From Flaviaestuariibacter flavus (lineage in GTDB: Bacteria; Bacteroidota; Bacteroidia; Chitinophagales; Chitinophagaceae), in contig NZ_SJZI01000042.1 of NCBI RefSeq assembly GCF_004337505.1, positions 480,346 through 544,345 of the forward strand: 64,000 bases of DNA, in the 5' to 3' direction. The number at the start of each line of letters is the position of its first letter. Position 1 is the stretch's first letter. Below the pieces are notes generated by a model, which was given only the letters and a program-made list of their open reading frames with translations, was not told the origin of the DNA and made no database searches. The translations under genes and the position numbers were made by a program. Of the stretch, positions 34,571-42,087 are shown one piece after another.

Positions 34571-35407
34571 CTATCGGGGGCGCATGAATTTGAAGCCGGC
34601 CTGCACTTCCCAGTCGTAGGGCTGCACCGGCGGGTGGTATCCGCGGCCTTCCACCTTGTATTTTTCGCCGCCGATGGCACCGTTGATCCCGCCTTTGAAG
34701 AACAGGAAGGTGCTTCGCCAGCCGTCCTTGCTTTGGCCGATGCGCAAGTCGAGGCCGAGGCCCGCCTGGTAGCCCACGCGGGAGGAGCGCGCCGTGAGCT
34801 CGAGCGGTGTCCGGGCGCTTTCGATGAGCAGGTTGGGCTTGGTCAGGTCTTCGAAGTTGTACCGGATCCACGAAATGCGCCAGCCGAGGCCCGCGTAGGG
34901 ATAGAGCGCCACCTTGTCGCTGCGGAGCAGGTCGTAGCCGATGTCGAGGCGCAGCAGGTCGCCGCCGCCGATGGTGTATTTCTCGCTTTCTTTTTTGGAG
35001 CGCGAGCCGAAGTTGGCCAGGAGCGTGAAGTCGGTGAGCACCTGCCCGCTGCGCGCATTCCAGCCGAAGCCGATGAGGGCGCTGTATTCGTTCAGCGCCG
35101 GGAAGCCGCTGGTGGTGAGGGCGGTGTTGATGGTGGAAACGTCCGAGTGAATCACCCCGCTGAAGATCGATCCGCCGCTGTAGCGGCGCTGCCGCACCGA
35201 CGCATTGCGGGCGGAGTCGCGCAGGGCCCGGTATTCATCGGTATTGTACAGGGAGTCGGTCTTTTGGCGCCAGTAATTGCGCAGCACGGGGTTCGACTGC
35301 ACCGAGCGGTCGTTCATCGGGTCGTAGGGGCGCTTTTGCGCGGAGGCAGTAATGGTGCCGAGGGCAAGCAGGCTGAACAGCAGGACGGCTTTGGTTTTGC
35401 GATACAT
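34571..35407 (-). CDS. Exported protein, predicted outer-membrane beta-barrel
   Basis: 278 residues. Signal peptide MYRKTKAVLLFSLLALGTITASAQ. From about residue 85 on the sequence alternates as barrel strands: SALIGFGWNARSGQVLTDFTLLANFGSRS, LLRLDIGYDLLRSDKVALYPYAGLGWRIS, SRVGYQAGLGLDLRIGQ, WRSTFLFFKGGINGAIG, ending YDWEVQAGFKFMRPR. The N-terminal region is charged (SVQSNPVLRNYWRQKTDSLY) and probably periplasmic. It resembles general porin-like or OmpW/PorT-size barrels in Bacteroidota; no precise family is claimed. It lies upstream of dxs on the same strand, 115 bp away with a separate promoter for dxs. Function unknown. Confidence 0.82.
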   Translation of the reverse strand: MYRKTKAVLLFSLLALGTITASAQKRPYDPMNDRSVQSNPVLRNYWRQKTDSLYNTDEYRALRDSARNASVRQRRYSGGSIFSGVIHSDVSTINTALTTSGFPALNEYSALIGFGWNARSGQVLTDFTLLANFGSRSKKESEKYTIGGGDLLRLDIGYDLLRSDKVALYPYAGLGWRISWIRYNFEDLTKPNLLIESARTPLELTARSSRVGYQAGLGLDLRIGQSKDGWRSTFLFFKGGINGAIGGEKYKVEGRGYHPPVQPYDWEVQAGFKFMRPR

Positions 35408-35521
35408 GGAGTCAGTTCGTTTGCGCGAAAATGAGAAAAAGTGCTGAGAACCCGCGCTTTTGATGGTTCACGGTTAACCTTTATAACCTAAGTGACACAG
35501 TTTAGCTGACACTACCATAAT

Positions 35522-35546
35522 AAAGGCCCGGCAATGCCGGGCCTTT
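35522..35546. terminator. Intrinsic terminator-like hairpin
   Basis: 12-bp stem (35522-35533 with 35535-35546, AAAGGCCCGGC core, tight loop), T-rich flank on the plus strand. No plus-strand gene ends nearby; it lies upstream of the minus-strand gene at 34571-35407. Confidence 0.65.
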
Positions 35547-35589
35547 CTCTTTGAGCGTATCTCGTATCGCATCGGTTTTCCCGTCTTTC

Positions 35590-35703
35590 GGGCCTGCGGC
35601 CCTCAAATATTCACGACGGCACCACGGCACGAAGGCACGACGAAAAAACTTATTTGTTTCAAAAAGAACGTTGTGCCGTCGTGCCTTCGTGTTGTCGTGA
35701 CCC
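35590..35703. repeat. Composite octamer element, first copy (family J)
   Basis: Starts with GGGCCTGCGGCCCTC (35590-35604), then an octamer array 35612-35643 with GGCAC every 8 bp, an AT-rich centre, and the inverted arm 35671-35703 with GTGCC or GTGTT every 8 bp. The 15-mer and array recur at 36094-36279. Confidence 0.82.
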
Positions 35704-35720
35704 AAGGCCGCTTGCGGCCT

Positions 35721-35924
35721 TCACTCCCGCACAGGGATGCTATAATCATTCAATACCCGGCGGATGCCATCACGCAGGAGCGGGGCGCCGAAGTTGATCA
35801 GCAGGCCCAGCCGGATCCGTGAAAGACGCAGGTAGGTGATAACGGTACGGTAATATTCTTTAGGCAGGTCGGTCTGCGATTTGAGTTCCACCAGCACGGT
35901 ATCGTTTACGATCAGGTCGGCACG
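35721..35924 (-). pseudogene. Degenerate GxxExxY-family gene, C-terminal remnant
   Basis: Translating the minus strand from 35924 to the stop at 35721-35723 gives RADLIVNDTVLVELKSQTDL, then ITYLRLSRIRLGLLINFGAP and RDGIRRVLNDYSIPVRE: the C-terminal half of GxxExxY proteins (family name from the N-terminal motif). The N-terminal half with the GxxExxY motif is missing, and no start codon is in frame. Just upstream a different frame reads MITDEEVIAAAKSL, so a deletion plus frame change is likely. Intact relatives are about 120-135 residues; about 67 remain. Function of the family is unknown. Flanked by two direct copies of a composite octamer element. Confidence 0.8.
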
Positions 35925-36093
35925 ACAGGCTCTTGGCCGCCGCGATCACTTCTTCATCCGTAATCATAGAATCTATTTCCCGAAAGCTCCGTAACTGTCC
36001 CGGAGAAACCTTGTGAAATCGAACAGGATTCAAAGTGCTTTTTCCCATAAAATGGTGGTGAAAGCCTTTGGCATATCTCTTTGGAAGACAGGA

Positions 36094-36279
36094 GGGCCTG
36101 CGGCCCTCTGTTAATCACGAAGGCACGACGAAAAACCTTTTTCAGGCGGCGGGGCCTTGAAGGTCCGGTAGCCGGACACATTTTAAAAGCCAAGTTTAGC
36201 AACGAGGCTACTGGTGATCAGTAACGAATAGAAAATAAAAAACGTCGTGCCTTCGTGCCGTCGTGTCTTCGTGCCCCCC
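36094..36279. repeat. Composite octamer element, second copy (family J)
   Basis: GGGCCTGCGGCCCTC at 36094-36108, octamer arm 36116-36137 (CACGAAGG, CACGACGA), and inverted arm 36241-36279 (TCGTGCCT, TCGTGCCG, TCGTGTCT, TCGTGCCC). Same orientation as the copy at 35590-35703, about 500 bp away. Confidence 0.82.
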
Positions 36280-36311
36280 GGCTGCCTGCGGCCCGCCCGC
36301 GATTGAAAAAG

Positions 36312-36334
36312 AAGGGCCCGCGTAGCGGGCCCTT
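36312..36334 (-). terminator. Intrinsic terminator of the lamin-tail gene
   Basis: 10-bp stem (36312-36321 with 36325-36334), 3-nt loop; on the minus strand it is followed by a T-rich run and lies 22 bp past the stop codon. Confidence 0.85.
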
Positions 36335-36356
36335 TCACAATAGGATGGTTTGCTAA

Positions 36357-37898
36357 TTACTGCTTTACAAAGCGCAGCGGCATCGGGCGTTCGCCGTTGC
36401 GGCCTTCGAGCAGCAGCTGGTAAACGCCGCGCGGAAGGCCGGCCACATTCACCCGTACCGGGTTGCTGCCGGCGCGGAGGCGCAGCTCGCCCTGCTGCAG
36501 GGTGCTGCCGATCAGCGACACCACGCGGTAACGCGCCGGGCCATCGGTGGCGGCATATACGTCGAGATTCACATCGGTAGTGGCGGGGTTGGGGTGCAGG
36601 CCTTCGGGCAGCAGCGTGCTGCCGGGGCGCAGCACCCGCGAAAACTCGGGGCGGCCGCTGTTGCCGGAAAGACGCAGGCGGTAGTGCGTGGCGCCGCTGC
36701 GGGCTACCGGCACGCGGAACTGCAGCGGGCCTCCGGGGCGCAGCTCAAAGCGGCGCTCGCTTCGGAAGTGGGCGCCGTCGGTGCTGCTCTCGAGCTCCAC
36801 GGCGCTGAGGCCGTCCACATCGGAAAGACGCTAGGCAAACGTGTGGGTCTCGGGCGTGCTCACCGCCAGCGAGAAGTCGAGCAGCTTGATGGGCAGCAGC
36901 GACTGGCAGGGGAGGATCGAGAAGGGGAAAGACTTCAGGTCGCAACCCTTGGACGAACCTACGGTTACGATGTATTGCCCGCCGGGAAGTCCGCCGATGG
37001 TAGTGTCGGGGATGGAGGCATCGGTGCCGTAGGTATAGCTGTCGCTGAAGTCGAAAACGCTGTTGTTGTCCACGTCGCGGGCCAGCGTGTAGTTCATCGG
37101 GAAGTAGGTGCTGAGGTTGCTGCCCGACACGCTGATATTGACGGAGCCGCGCACGGTGGTGCACATGTCCATCGAGTTGGTGATGTTGAACTGGTACACC
37201 AGCGAGGAAGTGCCGCCGCTGGTTTTGTTGTTGGAGGCGTGGGCGCTCACCTGCGGCTGCTTGATCCATTCGCAGTCGCCGTCGAGCTTGCGGGCAAAGG
37301 AGTTGGATTTGCCCGTAGACATGCCGAGCGTTTCATAATCGATCGTCATGCTGCTGAGTACAAAAGACTTGCGGGTGCAGCCGTTGCTGACATTGGAGGT
37401 GGTGATACCCGACACCACCGGGACGGGCGTTTCGCGGGTAACGGCATCTACTACGTTGAGGGAAGGGTCGAAAAGCACCAGGTTCACGTTGGCGGGGCCG
37501 CCATCGGTCATAAACCCGTCGCCAGAGGTTGGGATGGCTACGTTGGTGCAGCCGCAGGTGCTCCAGTTGAGGTCGGCGCGGACGGCGCTGTCGATGTTGC
37601 CGCAGCCGATCGGGAGGTTGTTTTGCCCGGCGATGAGGTAAAACTGGCCCGGAAGCAGGATGGTGTTGGGGGGAATAGTAACGGAATATTTGCCGTTGGT
37701 GAGGATATAGCACCCGATATTGGTCGGGCCGGGGCCGAAATTGAGCAGCTCCACAAACTCGCTTGTGGTGCCGCAGGAGGCGGAAGGCCAGGGCATGTAT
37801 TCGTTGATCACCACTTTTCCGTAACTCTGCGCATGCCCCAAAAATCCGAGCAGAAGGCACAGGCCTCCCATTAAGAGTTTTTGGATACGGTGATTCAT
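36357..37898 (-). pseudogene. Lamin-tail-domain T9SS surface protein interrupted by one in-frame TAG
   Basis: One continuous frame of 514 codons, broken only by TAG at 36831-36833. Upstream part (355 residues): signal peptide IQKLLMGGLCLLLGFLGHAQ, then a lamin tail domain (VVINEYMPWPSASCGTTSEFVELLNFG ... CYILTNGKYSVTIPP, ~30-150), and an Ig-like region with VYQFNITNSMDMCTTVRGSV and SYTYGTDASIPDTTIGGLPGG. The sequence then reads LLDFSLAVSTPETHTFA, TAG, RLSDVDGLSAVELESSTDGA, where related proteins have a Trp in the LAW-type motif, so TGG to TAG is the simplest change. Downstream part: linker and type A T9SS sorting domain (GLHPNPATTDVNLDV, LPRGVYQLLLEGRNGE). Without read-through the product would lack the sorting signal. 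Sequencing error is possible. Confidence 0.85.
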
Positions 37899-38234
37899 AA
37901 GGTCGGTCGGTTATTTGGTAAATCGGACAATACTAAATTACCTACGTACGGACGGGCTTCCTAGGATTTCGGATTAAAACTTCTTCAATTGCGCAATTTT
38001 TCTTAGTAGAAAAACGATGTCCTAAAGGTTGCCCTAAGGGAATCTGTTTAGTGGGTTTTCGAATACCCCTTAAATACTTTTCCCCTGTAAAAATGCTTAC
38101 GCATTTTGTTGGCGGCGGGTTGCCCCGGCGTTCCGGCTTATTTTCAAACCGCAAAGGGCAAGATTCAAACGATCGATGGGCCGCCTGTCCATTTAGCCCG
38201 GCTATCCCTGTATCTTATTGTAGATTTGACTATT
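37899..38234. other. 336-bp divergent region, lamin-tail gene / sensor kinase
   Basis: AT-rich near the lamin-tail start, with TAGTATTG (7/8 -7 box, minus strand). Contains the kinase promoter at its right end. No gene or strong repeat seen. Confidence 0.5.
38221..38228 (+). promoter_or_regulatory. -7 promoter box of sensor kinase (TAGATTTG)
   Basis: Exact TAnnTTTG match ending 6 bp before the ATG at 38235; expected leader only a few bases. Confidence 0.65.
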
Positions 38235-39323
38235 ATGAATCTGGGGAAATTTTCGAAGTATTGGGTGCTGCAGGCAGCGGGGTGGGGGAGTTTTGCCCTG
38301 ACGAATACTTTTTTCGCATGGTCCTTCGATAAGTTCCAGACCCGGGCCAGCGTGGAGATTTTTTTCGGCCGCCTGGGAATTTTCATCCTGGTGGGCCTGC
38401 TGGCTACCCACGTGATGCGCTTCGCCATTATCCGGCTCAACGTCATGCAGCGCACCTTCGACCGGCAGGTGGCGCAGTTCCTGCTCATGACCTTTACCTT
38501 TTCGATCCTGGCGTCCTTCATGTATATGCGGATGCTGCAATATTTCCACTGGCTGAAAAAGGACGAACAGGAATATGCCGACAAAAACAGCTTTCTCCTT
38601 ATCCTGAGCGGGGGCGTTTCTTTCTTCCTGCTGTTTTTCATCTGGAACCTGATCTACTTCATGTACCACTACGTATCCAAGAGCCGCAAGCAGCAAATGG
38701 ATACCCTGCAGCTGGAAAAGCTTGTCAAAGAGCTGGAGCTGCAAACCATCAAGGCGCATATCAACCCGCACTTTATTTTCAACGCGCTGAACTCGATCCG
38801 CGCCCTCATCGACGAGAACCCGGAGCGTGCCCGCACCGCGGTGACCGAGCTGAGTAATATCCTGCGCTCCAGCCTGCGCGCCGAGAAAGGCGAGACCGTG
38901 CAGCTGAACGACGAGCTGCGGATCGTAAAAGATTACCTTGCCCTGGAGCATATCCGCTTTGAAGACCGCCTGCACGTGGAATACCAGGTAGACGAGCAGA
39001 CGCTGCAATGCGAGGTGCCGCCGATGATGCTGCAGACGCTGGTGGAGAATGCCATTAAACATGGCATCTCGCGTCAGGTGCGTGGCGGCGTGGTGCGGAT
39101 CCGTTCCGACTTTCACGACCGCTACTACGAGCTGACGGTACAGAACACCGGCAACCTCAATCGCGACACCGACAACGGCTTCGGCATTTCCAGCACACAG
39201 GACCGGCTGGCCCTGCTCTATGGCGACCGCGCGCACTTCCACATCCGGCAGATCGCCGACGACCTCGTGGAGGCCCGGGTGGAGATACCGGTGGGTGTGG
39301 AGAAGAGTTTTGAGAAGGTATAG
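38235..39323 (+). CDS. LytS/YpdA-type sensor histidine kinase
   Basis: A 362-residue membrane kinase. Four predicted helices in the first ~150 residues (VLQAAGWGSFALTNTFFAW; IFFGRLGIFILVGLLATHVM; FLLMTFTFSILASFMYM; FLLILSGGVSFFLLFFIWNLIYFMY), a coiled-coil linker (QQMDTLQLEKLVKELELQ), then a His_kinase domain with the phospho-acceptor His in KAHINPHFIFNALNSIRALI (~177) and a HATPase with the N box LVENAIKHGIS (~268) and NGFGISSTQDRLALLYG. The signal is unknown. The start ATG 38235 is supported by an adjacent -7 box. It is followed 102 bp later by a LytTR response regulator, its probable partner, with an octamer array in the gap. Confidence 0.92.
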   Translation: MNLGKFSKYWVLQAAGWGSFALTNTFFAWSFDKFQTRASVEIFFGRLGIFILVGLLATHVMRFAIIRLNVMQRTFDRQVAQFLLMTFTFSILASFMYMRMLQYFHWLKKDEQEYADKNSFLLILSGGVSFFLLFFIWNLIYFMYHYVSKSRKQQMDTLQLEKLVKELELQTIKAHINPHFIFNALNSIRALIDENPERARTAVTELSNILRSSLRAEKGETVQLNDELRIVKDYLALEHIRFEDRLHVEYQVDEQTLQCEVPPMMLQTLVENAIKHGISRQVRGGVVRIRSDFHDRYYELTVQNTGNLNRDTDNGFGISSTQDRLALLYGDRAHFHIRQIADDLVEARVEIPVGVEKSFEKV

Positions 39324-39327
39324 GCGA

Positions 39328-39412
39328 GGAGAGGTTCAAGGGGTTCAGGAGGTTGGTAGCGGATAAGAGCCAATTAACCGATAGACTGATAAACTAATTA
39401 ACCAGTTAACGA
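39328..39412. repeat. Family K octamer arrays between kinase and regulator
   Basis: 39328-39357: GGTTCAAG, GGGTTCAG, GAGGTTGG. 39371-39412: AATTAACC, GATAGACT, GATAAACT, AATTAACC, AGTTAACG. Both sub-families recur inverted at 63117-63224, there also side by side. Confidence 0.82.
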
Positions 39413-39425
39413 TTCAAACCGTGTT

Positions 39426-40160
39426 ATGAGAGCAATAATCATTGACGACGAGCGCCTGGCGCGCACCGAGCTGCGCAAGCTGCTGCAGGAGTTTCCCGAG
39501 ATCGAGATCGTGGACGAGGCCGGCAACGTGGACGAAGGGCTGGCCAAGATCGAGCAGCACAACCCCGAGCTCATTTTCCTGGATATCCAGATGCCGGGCA
39601 AGACCGGCTTCGACCTGCTGGCCGAGCTCGACAAGGCGCCCGAGGTGATCTTCACCACCGCTTACGACGACTACGCGCTGAAGGCTTTCGAGGTCAACGC
39701 GCTCGACTACCTGCTGAAACCCGTGGAGCCGAAGCGTCTTGCCGACGCCATCCACAAGCTACAGGGCGAAGGCAACGGCGGCACCAACGGCCACGGCGAG
39801 CCGGGCACACTCAACCGCAGCCTGCTGGCCGAGAACGACCAGGTATTCGTAAAGGACGGCGACCGCTGCTGGTTTGTCCGCCTCGGCGAGATCCGCCTCT
39901 TCGAAAGCGTGGGTAACTACGCCAAGGTGTTTTTCGGAAACAACAAGCCCCTCATCCTGAAATCGCTCAACGCCCTCGAAGAGCGCCTCGATGAAAAGGT
40001 GTTCTTCCGCGCCAACCGCAAGCATATCGTCAACCTGCGCCTCATCGAAAAGATCGAGCCCTACTTCAACGGCGGCCTGCTGCTGGAACTCAAAGGCGGC
40101 GAGAAGATCGAGGTAAGCCGGAGACAGACGGTTAAGTTCAAAGAGATGATGTCGCTGTAA
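39426..40160 (+). CDS. LytR/AlgR-family response regulator (receiver + LytTR DNA-binding domain)
   Basis: 244 residues. Receiver domain (~1-118): IIDDERLARTELRKLL, phospho-acceptor Asp in LIFLDIQMPGKTGFD (~53), Thr in IFTTAYDDYAL and Lys in YLLKPVEPK (~100). A short flexible linker (GNGGTNGHGEPG) joins the LytTR domain (~140-244): VFVKDGDRCWFVRLGEIRLFESVGNYAKVFF, LDEKVFFRANRKHIVNLRLIEKIEPY, and KIEVSRRQTVKFKEM. It is expected to bind DNA as a dimer and be phosphorylated by the upstream LytS-type kinase. The target genes are not known; the M28 peptidase directly downstream is a candidate but is separated by a family B array. Confidence 0.94.
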   Translation: MRAIIIDDERLARTELRKLLQEFPEIEIVDEAGNVDEGLAKIEQHNPELIFLDIQMPGKTGFDLLAELDKAPEVIFTTAYDDYALKAFEVNALDYLLKPVEPKRLADAIHKLQGEGNGGTNGHGEPGTLNRSLLAENDQVFVKDGDRCWFVRLGEIRLFESVGNYAKVFFGNNKPLILKSLNALEERLDEKVFFRANRKHIVNLRLIEKIEPYFNGGLLLELKGGEKIEVSRRQTVKFKEMMSL

Positions 40161-40166
40161 AGGCGG

Positions 40167-40257
40167 ATAATATTCAATATTCAATGCTCAATTTTCAGGG
40201 TGCAAGGAGCGTCCCGACTTGAGAATTGAGCATTGAACATTGTGTATTGAATATTTT
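40167..40257. repeat. Family B word arrays, inverted pair after the LytTR regulator
   Basis: Left arm 40167-40197: ATATTCA, ATATTCA, ATGCTCA, ATTTTCA. Complement of the right arm (40221-40257): ATATTCA, ATACACA, ATGTTCA, ATGCTCA. Same family as 15753-15838. Confidence 0.9.
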
Positions 40258-40305
40258 GCTTCCTTTTTGCGTATCCTATTTTTTCATTGCATTATTCAAC
40301 ATTAC

Positions 40306-41589
40306 ATGATTCGTAAATTTTCCTTTGCGGCGGCACTCCTGCTGTCGCTTTCCTGCTCCGCACAGAAGCCGGGTCTGATCTCTTCTGCCGAAGCAACCCG
40401 TATTGAAACCTATCTTGCCTCCGACGAGCTTGCCGGCCGCCGGCCCGGAACACCGGGCATGGAGAAGGCCGCGACTTTTATTGCCGACGAAATGCGCAAG
40501 GCCGGCCTCAAGCCGCTCCCGGGAGCTTCGGGCTATCTCCAGGAATTTTCCGTGCTGCGCCCGAAGATGACCCTGCTGAAGGCGGAGGTGAACGGCGCTG
40601 ACTTCGATACCAGAAACGTAATCGTCATCACCACGAAAAAAGAGTTTAAGGTAAATGAGAAGTCGGGCTTCGCGGTGAAGCGCATCACCCCGGCCGACGC
40701 CGCCGATAGCCGCGCTCTTGGCCGTGCCGCGCAAAAGCTGGCCGGAAGCAAGGAGCCGACGATCGTGCTGGTGGATACCTCTTTCGCGTCTTCGTTCGGC
40801 CGGCTTACCGGGCTGAAGCGCTCGCTGTTCAGCAATGCTTCGGATATCGTATTTCTACTGGCACCGGAAATTCCGGCTTCGTTCTCCGTCAAGGCCGAGC
40901 ACAGCTTCGAGGATCTTAAAATGGCCAACGTGGTGGGTATGCTTCCGGGCAAAGACCGCGCGGCCGAGCAGGTGATCTTCTCCGGCCACTACGATCACCT
41001 CGGTATTGGTAAGCCCGTCAACGGCGACTCCATTTACAACGGCGCCAACGACGACGCTTCCGGAATCACTTCGATGCTGCTGCTGGCGCAGCACTTTGCA
41101 AAGCAGAAGAACAACAGCCGCACGCTTCTGTTCGCGGCCTTCACCGCCGAAGAGAGTGGTGGCTTCGGCGCCACCTATTTCTCGCGGCAGCTGGATCCTG
41201 AGAAGGTGATGGCCATGTTCAACATCGAGATGGTGGGCACCGAATCGAAGTGGGGCCGCAACAGCGCCTATATCACCGGATTCGAGAAGAGCTCTTTCGG
41301 AACGATCCTGCAGGCGGCACTGAAAGGCACCGGCTTCGAGTTTCATCCCGACCCGTATACCGAGCAGAACCTGTTTTACCGCTCCGACAACGCCACCCTG
41401 GCGCGCCTCGGCGTGCCGGCGCATACCATCTCCACTTCGAAGATGGACGTGGAGCCGCATTATCACAAGCCTTCCGACGAGGTGAAGACGCTCGATATGG
41501 ACAACCTGGCCATGGTGACCGAGGCGATCGCCAAAAGCGCCGCTACCATCATCAGCGGCAAGGAAACACCGACGCGGGTGAAGGAATAA
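40306..41589 (+). CDS. Exported M28-family zinc aminopeptidase
   Basis: 427 residues with signal peptide MIRKFSFAAALLLSLSCSAQ; the Cys in SLSC could also make it a lipoprotein. The M28 fold has two zinc ions: ligands visible in FSGHYDHLGIG (~225-235), NGANDDASGITSMLLLAQ (~248-265), AFTAEESGGFGATYFS (Glu pair, ~285-300), NIEMVG (~317) and VPAHTISTSKMD (~385). A PA-type insert lies between ~110 and 205. It probably trims peptides in the periplasm or outside the cell. The N-terminal region EATRIETYLASDELAGRRPGTPGMEKAATFI is typical of Bacteroidota M28 peptidases. Start ATG chosen by the signal peptide; CCTATTTTTTC nearby is a 7/8 -7 box. Confidence 0.93.
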   Translation: MIRKFSFAAALLLSLSCSAQKPGLISSAEATRIETYLASDELAGRRPGTPGMEKAATFIADEMRKAGLKPLPGASGYLQEFSVLRPKMTLLKAEVNGADFDTRNVIVITTKKEFKVNEKSGFAVKRITPADAADSRALGRAAQKLAGSKEPTIVLVDTSFASSFGRLTGLKRSLFSNASDIVFLLAPEIPASFSVKAEHSFEDLKMANVVGMLPGKDRAAEQVIFSGHYDHLGIGKPVNGDSIYNGANDDASGITSMLLLAQHFAKQKNNSRTLLFAAFTAEESGGFGATYFSRQLDPEKVMAMFNIEMVGTESKWGRNSAYITGFEKSSFGTILQAALKGTGFEFHPDPYTEQNLFYRSDNATLARLGVPAHTISTSKMDVEPHYHKPSDEVKTLDMDNLAMVTEAIAKSAATIISGKETPTRVKE

Positions 41590-41605
41590 ATCCTCCCAGC
41601 TTCTG

Positions 41606-41633
41606 AAAAAGGACGCCTTCGGGCGTCCTTTTT
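41606..41633 (+). terminator. Intrinsic terminator after M28 peptidase
   Basis: Perfect 12-bp stem (41606-41617 with 41622-41633), TTCG loop, T run. Confidence 0.93.
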
Positions 41634-42087
41634 TGTGTGCGGAAAGCCGCTCCCAGCTCCAGCCGGCCGGGCGTGCCCATCAACTCAAAAGGCAGGTTCG
41701 TCAACTGGGGGATGCTCCTTATTAATAATATCTTCTATTTGTGCCGAAGATCCGGATAGCGGAACCGTACCTATCAGTTCGATAAGTTTAGTAAGTAATA
41801 ATACTTATGCTACGTAAAAAACGACTAAGTATTATCGTTTACTTGCGAAAAACGCTTCCCTTTGCTGCTCCATGCCCCCGGGCAAAAAACCAATCCAACA
41901 TCTAACTGACTGCCACGCGCCCTTTTCGCGTTTTCAACCTCTGATTTTCACGCCCCTGTAACCGATACGGTATCGACAGATACGACCGCGATCCTGCTGC
42001 TCAAAAAAGGGCACCGGGTTGCGGGCAGTTTCGTTTTTGCCTGATCGGAGCATTCCAACACGTACAATATATCAAAACCGACACGCT
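41634..42087. other. 454-bp region upstream of the giant adhesin gene
   Basis: No gene seen. An AT-rich 54-bp dyad sits at 41790-41843 (separate entry). The following 240 bp up to the ATG contain no clear -7 box or Shine-Dalgarno; the leader could be long. Confidence 0.5.
41790..41843. repeat. Large AT-rich dyad upstream of the giant adhesin
   Basis: Arms 41790-41807 and 41826-41843 match as inverted repeats at 15 of 18 positions (AGTAA...ATAATACTTA). The loop is 18 nt. It stands out in an otherwise GC-rich genome and could be an operator or a 5'-leader structure. Confidence 0.7.

Larger units (their letters stand above)
35408..36356. other. 949-bp gene-poor region with word arrays and a decayed GxxExxY gene
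   Basis: Contains a half array of family G words (35464-35482), a terminator (35522-35546), two composite octamer elements (35590-35703, 36094-36279), the pseudogene between them and a terminator for the next minus-strand gene. Short frames here carry no intact recognisable domain. Confidence 0.6.

Noticed and set aside
36831..36833. TAG as pyrrolysine or other recoded amino acid
   Set aside because: Other genes here (for example porX and the LolC-like permease) use TAG as a normal stop, and there is no pyl machinery in view; nonsense mutation, read-through or sequencing error are simpler.
41634..42087. tRNA or other structured RNA gene upstream of the adhesin
   Set aside because: No tRNA T-loop (GGTTCGA) or cloverleaf arms; the only structure is the AT-rich dyad.
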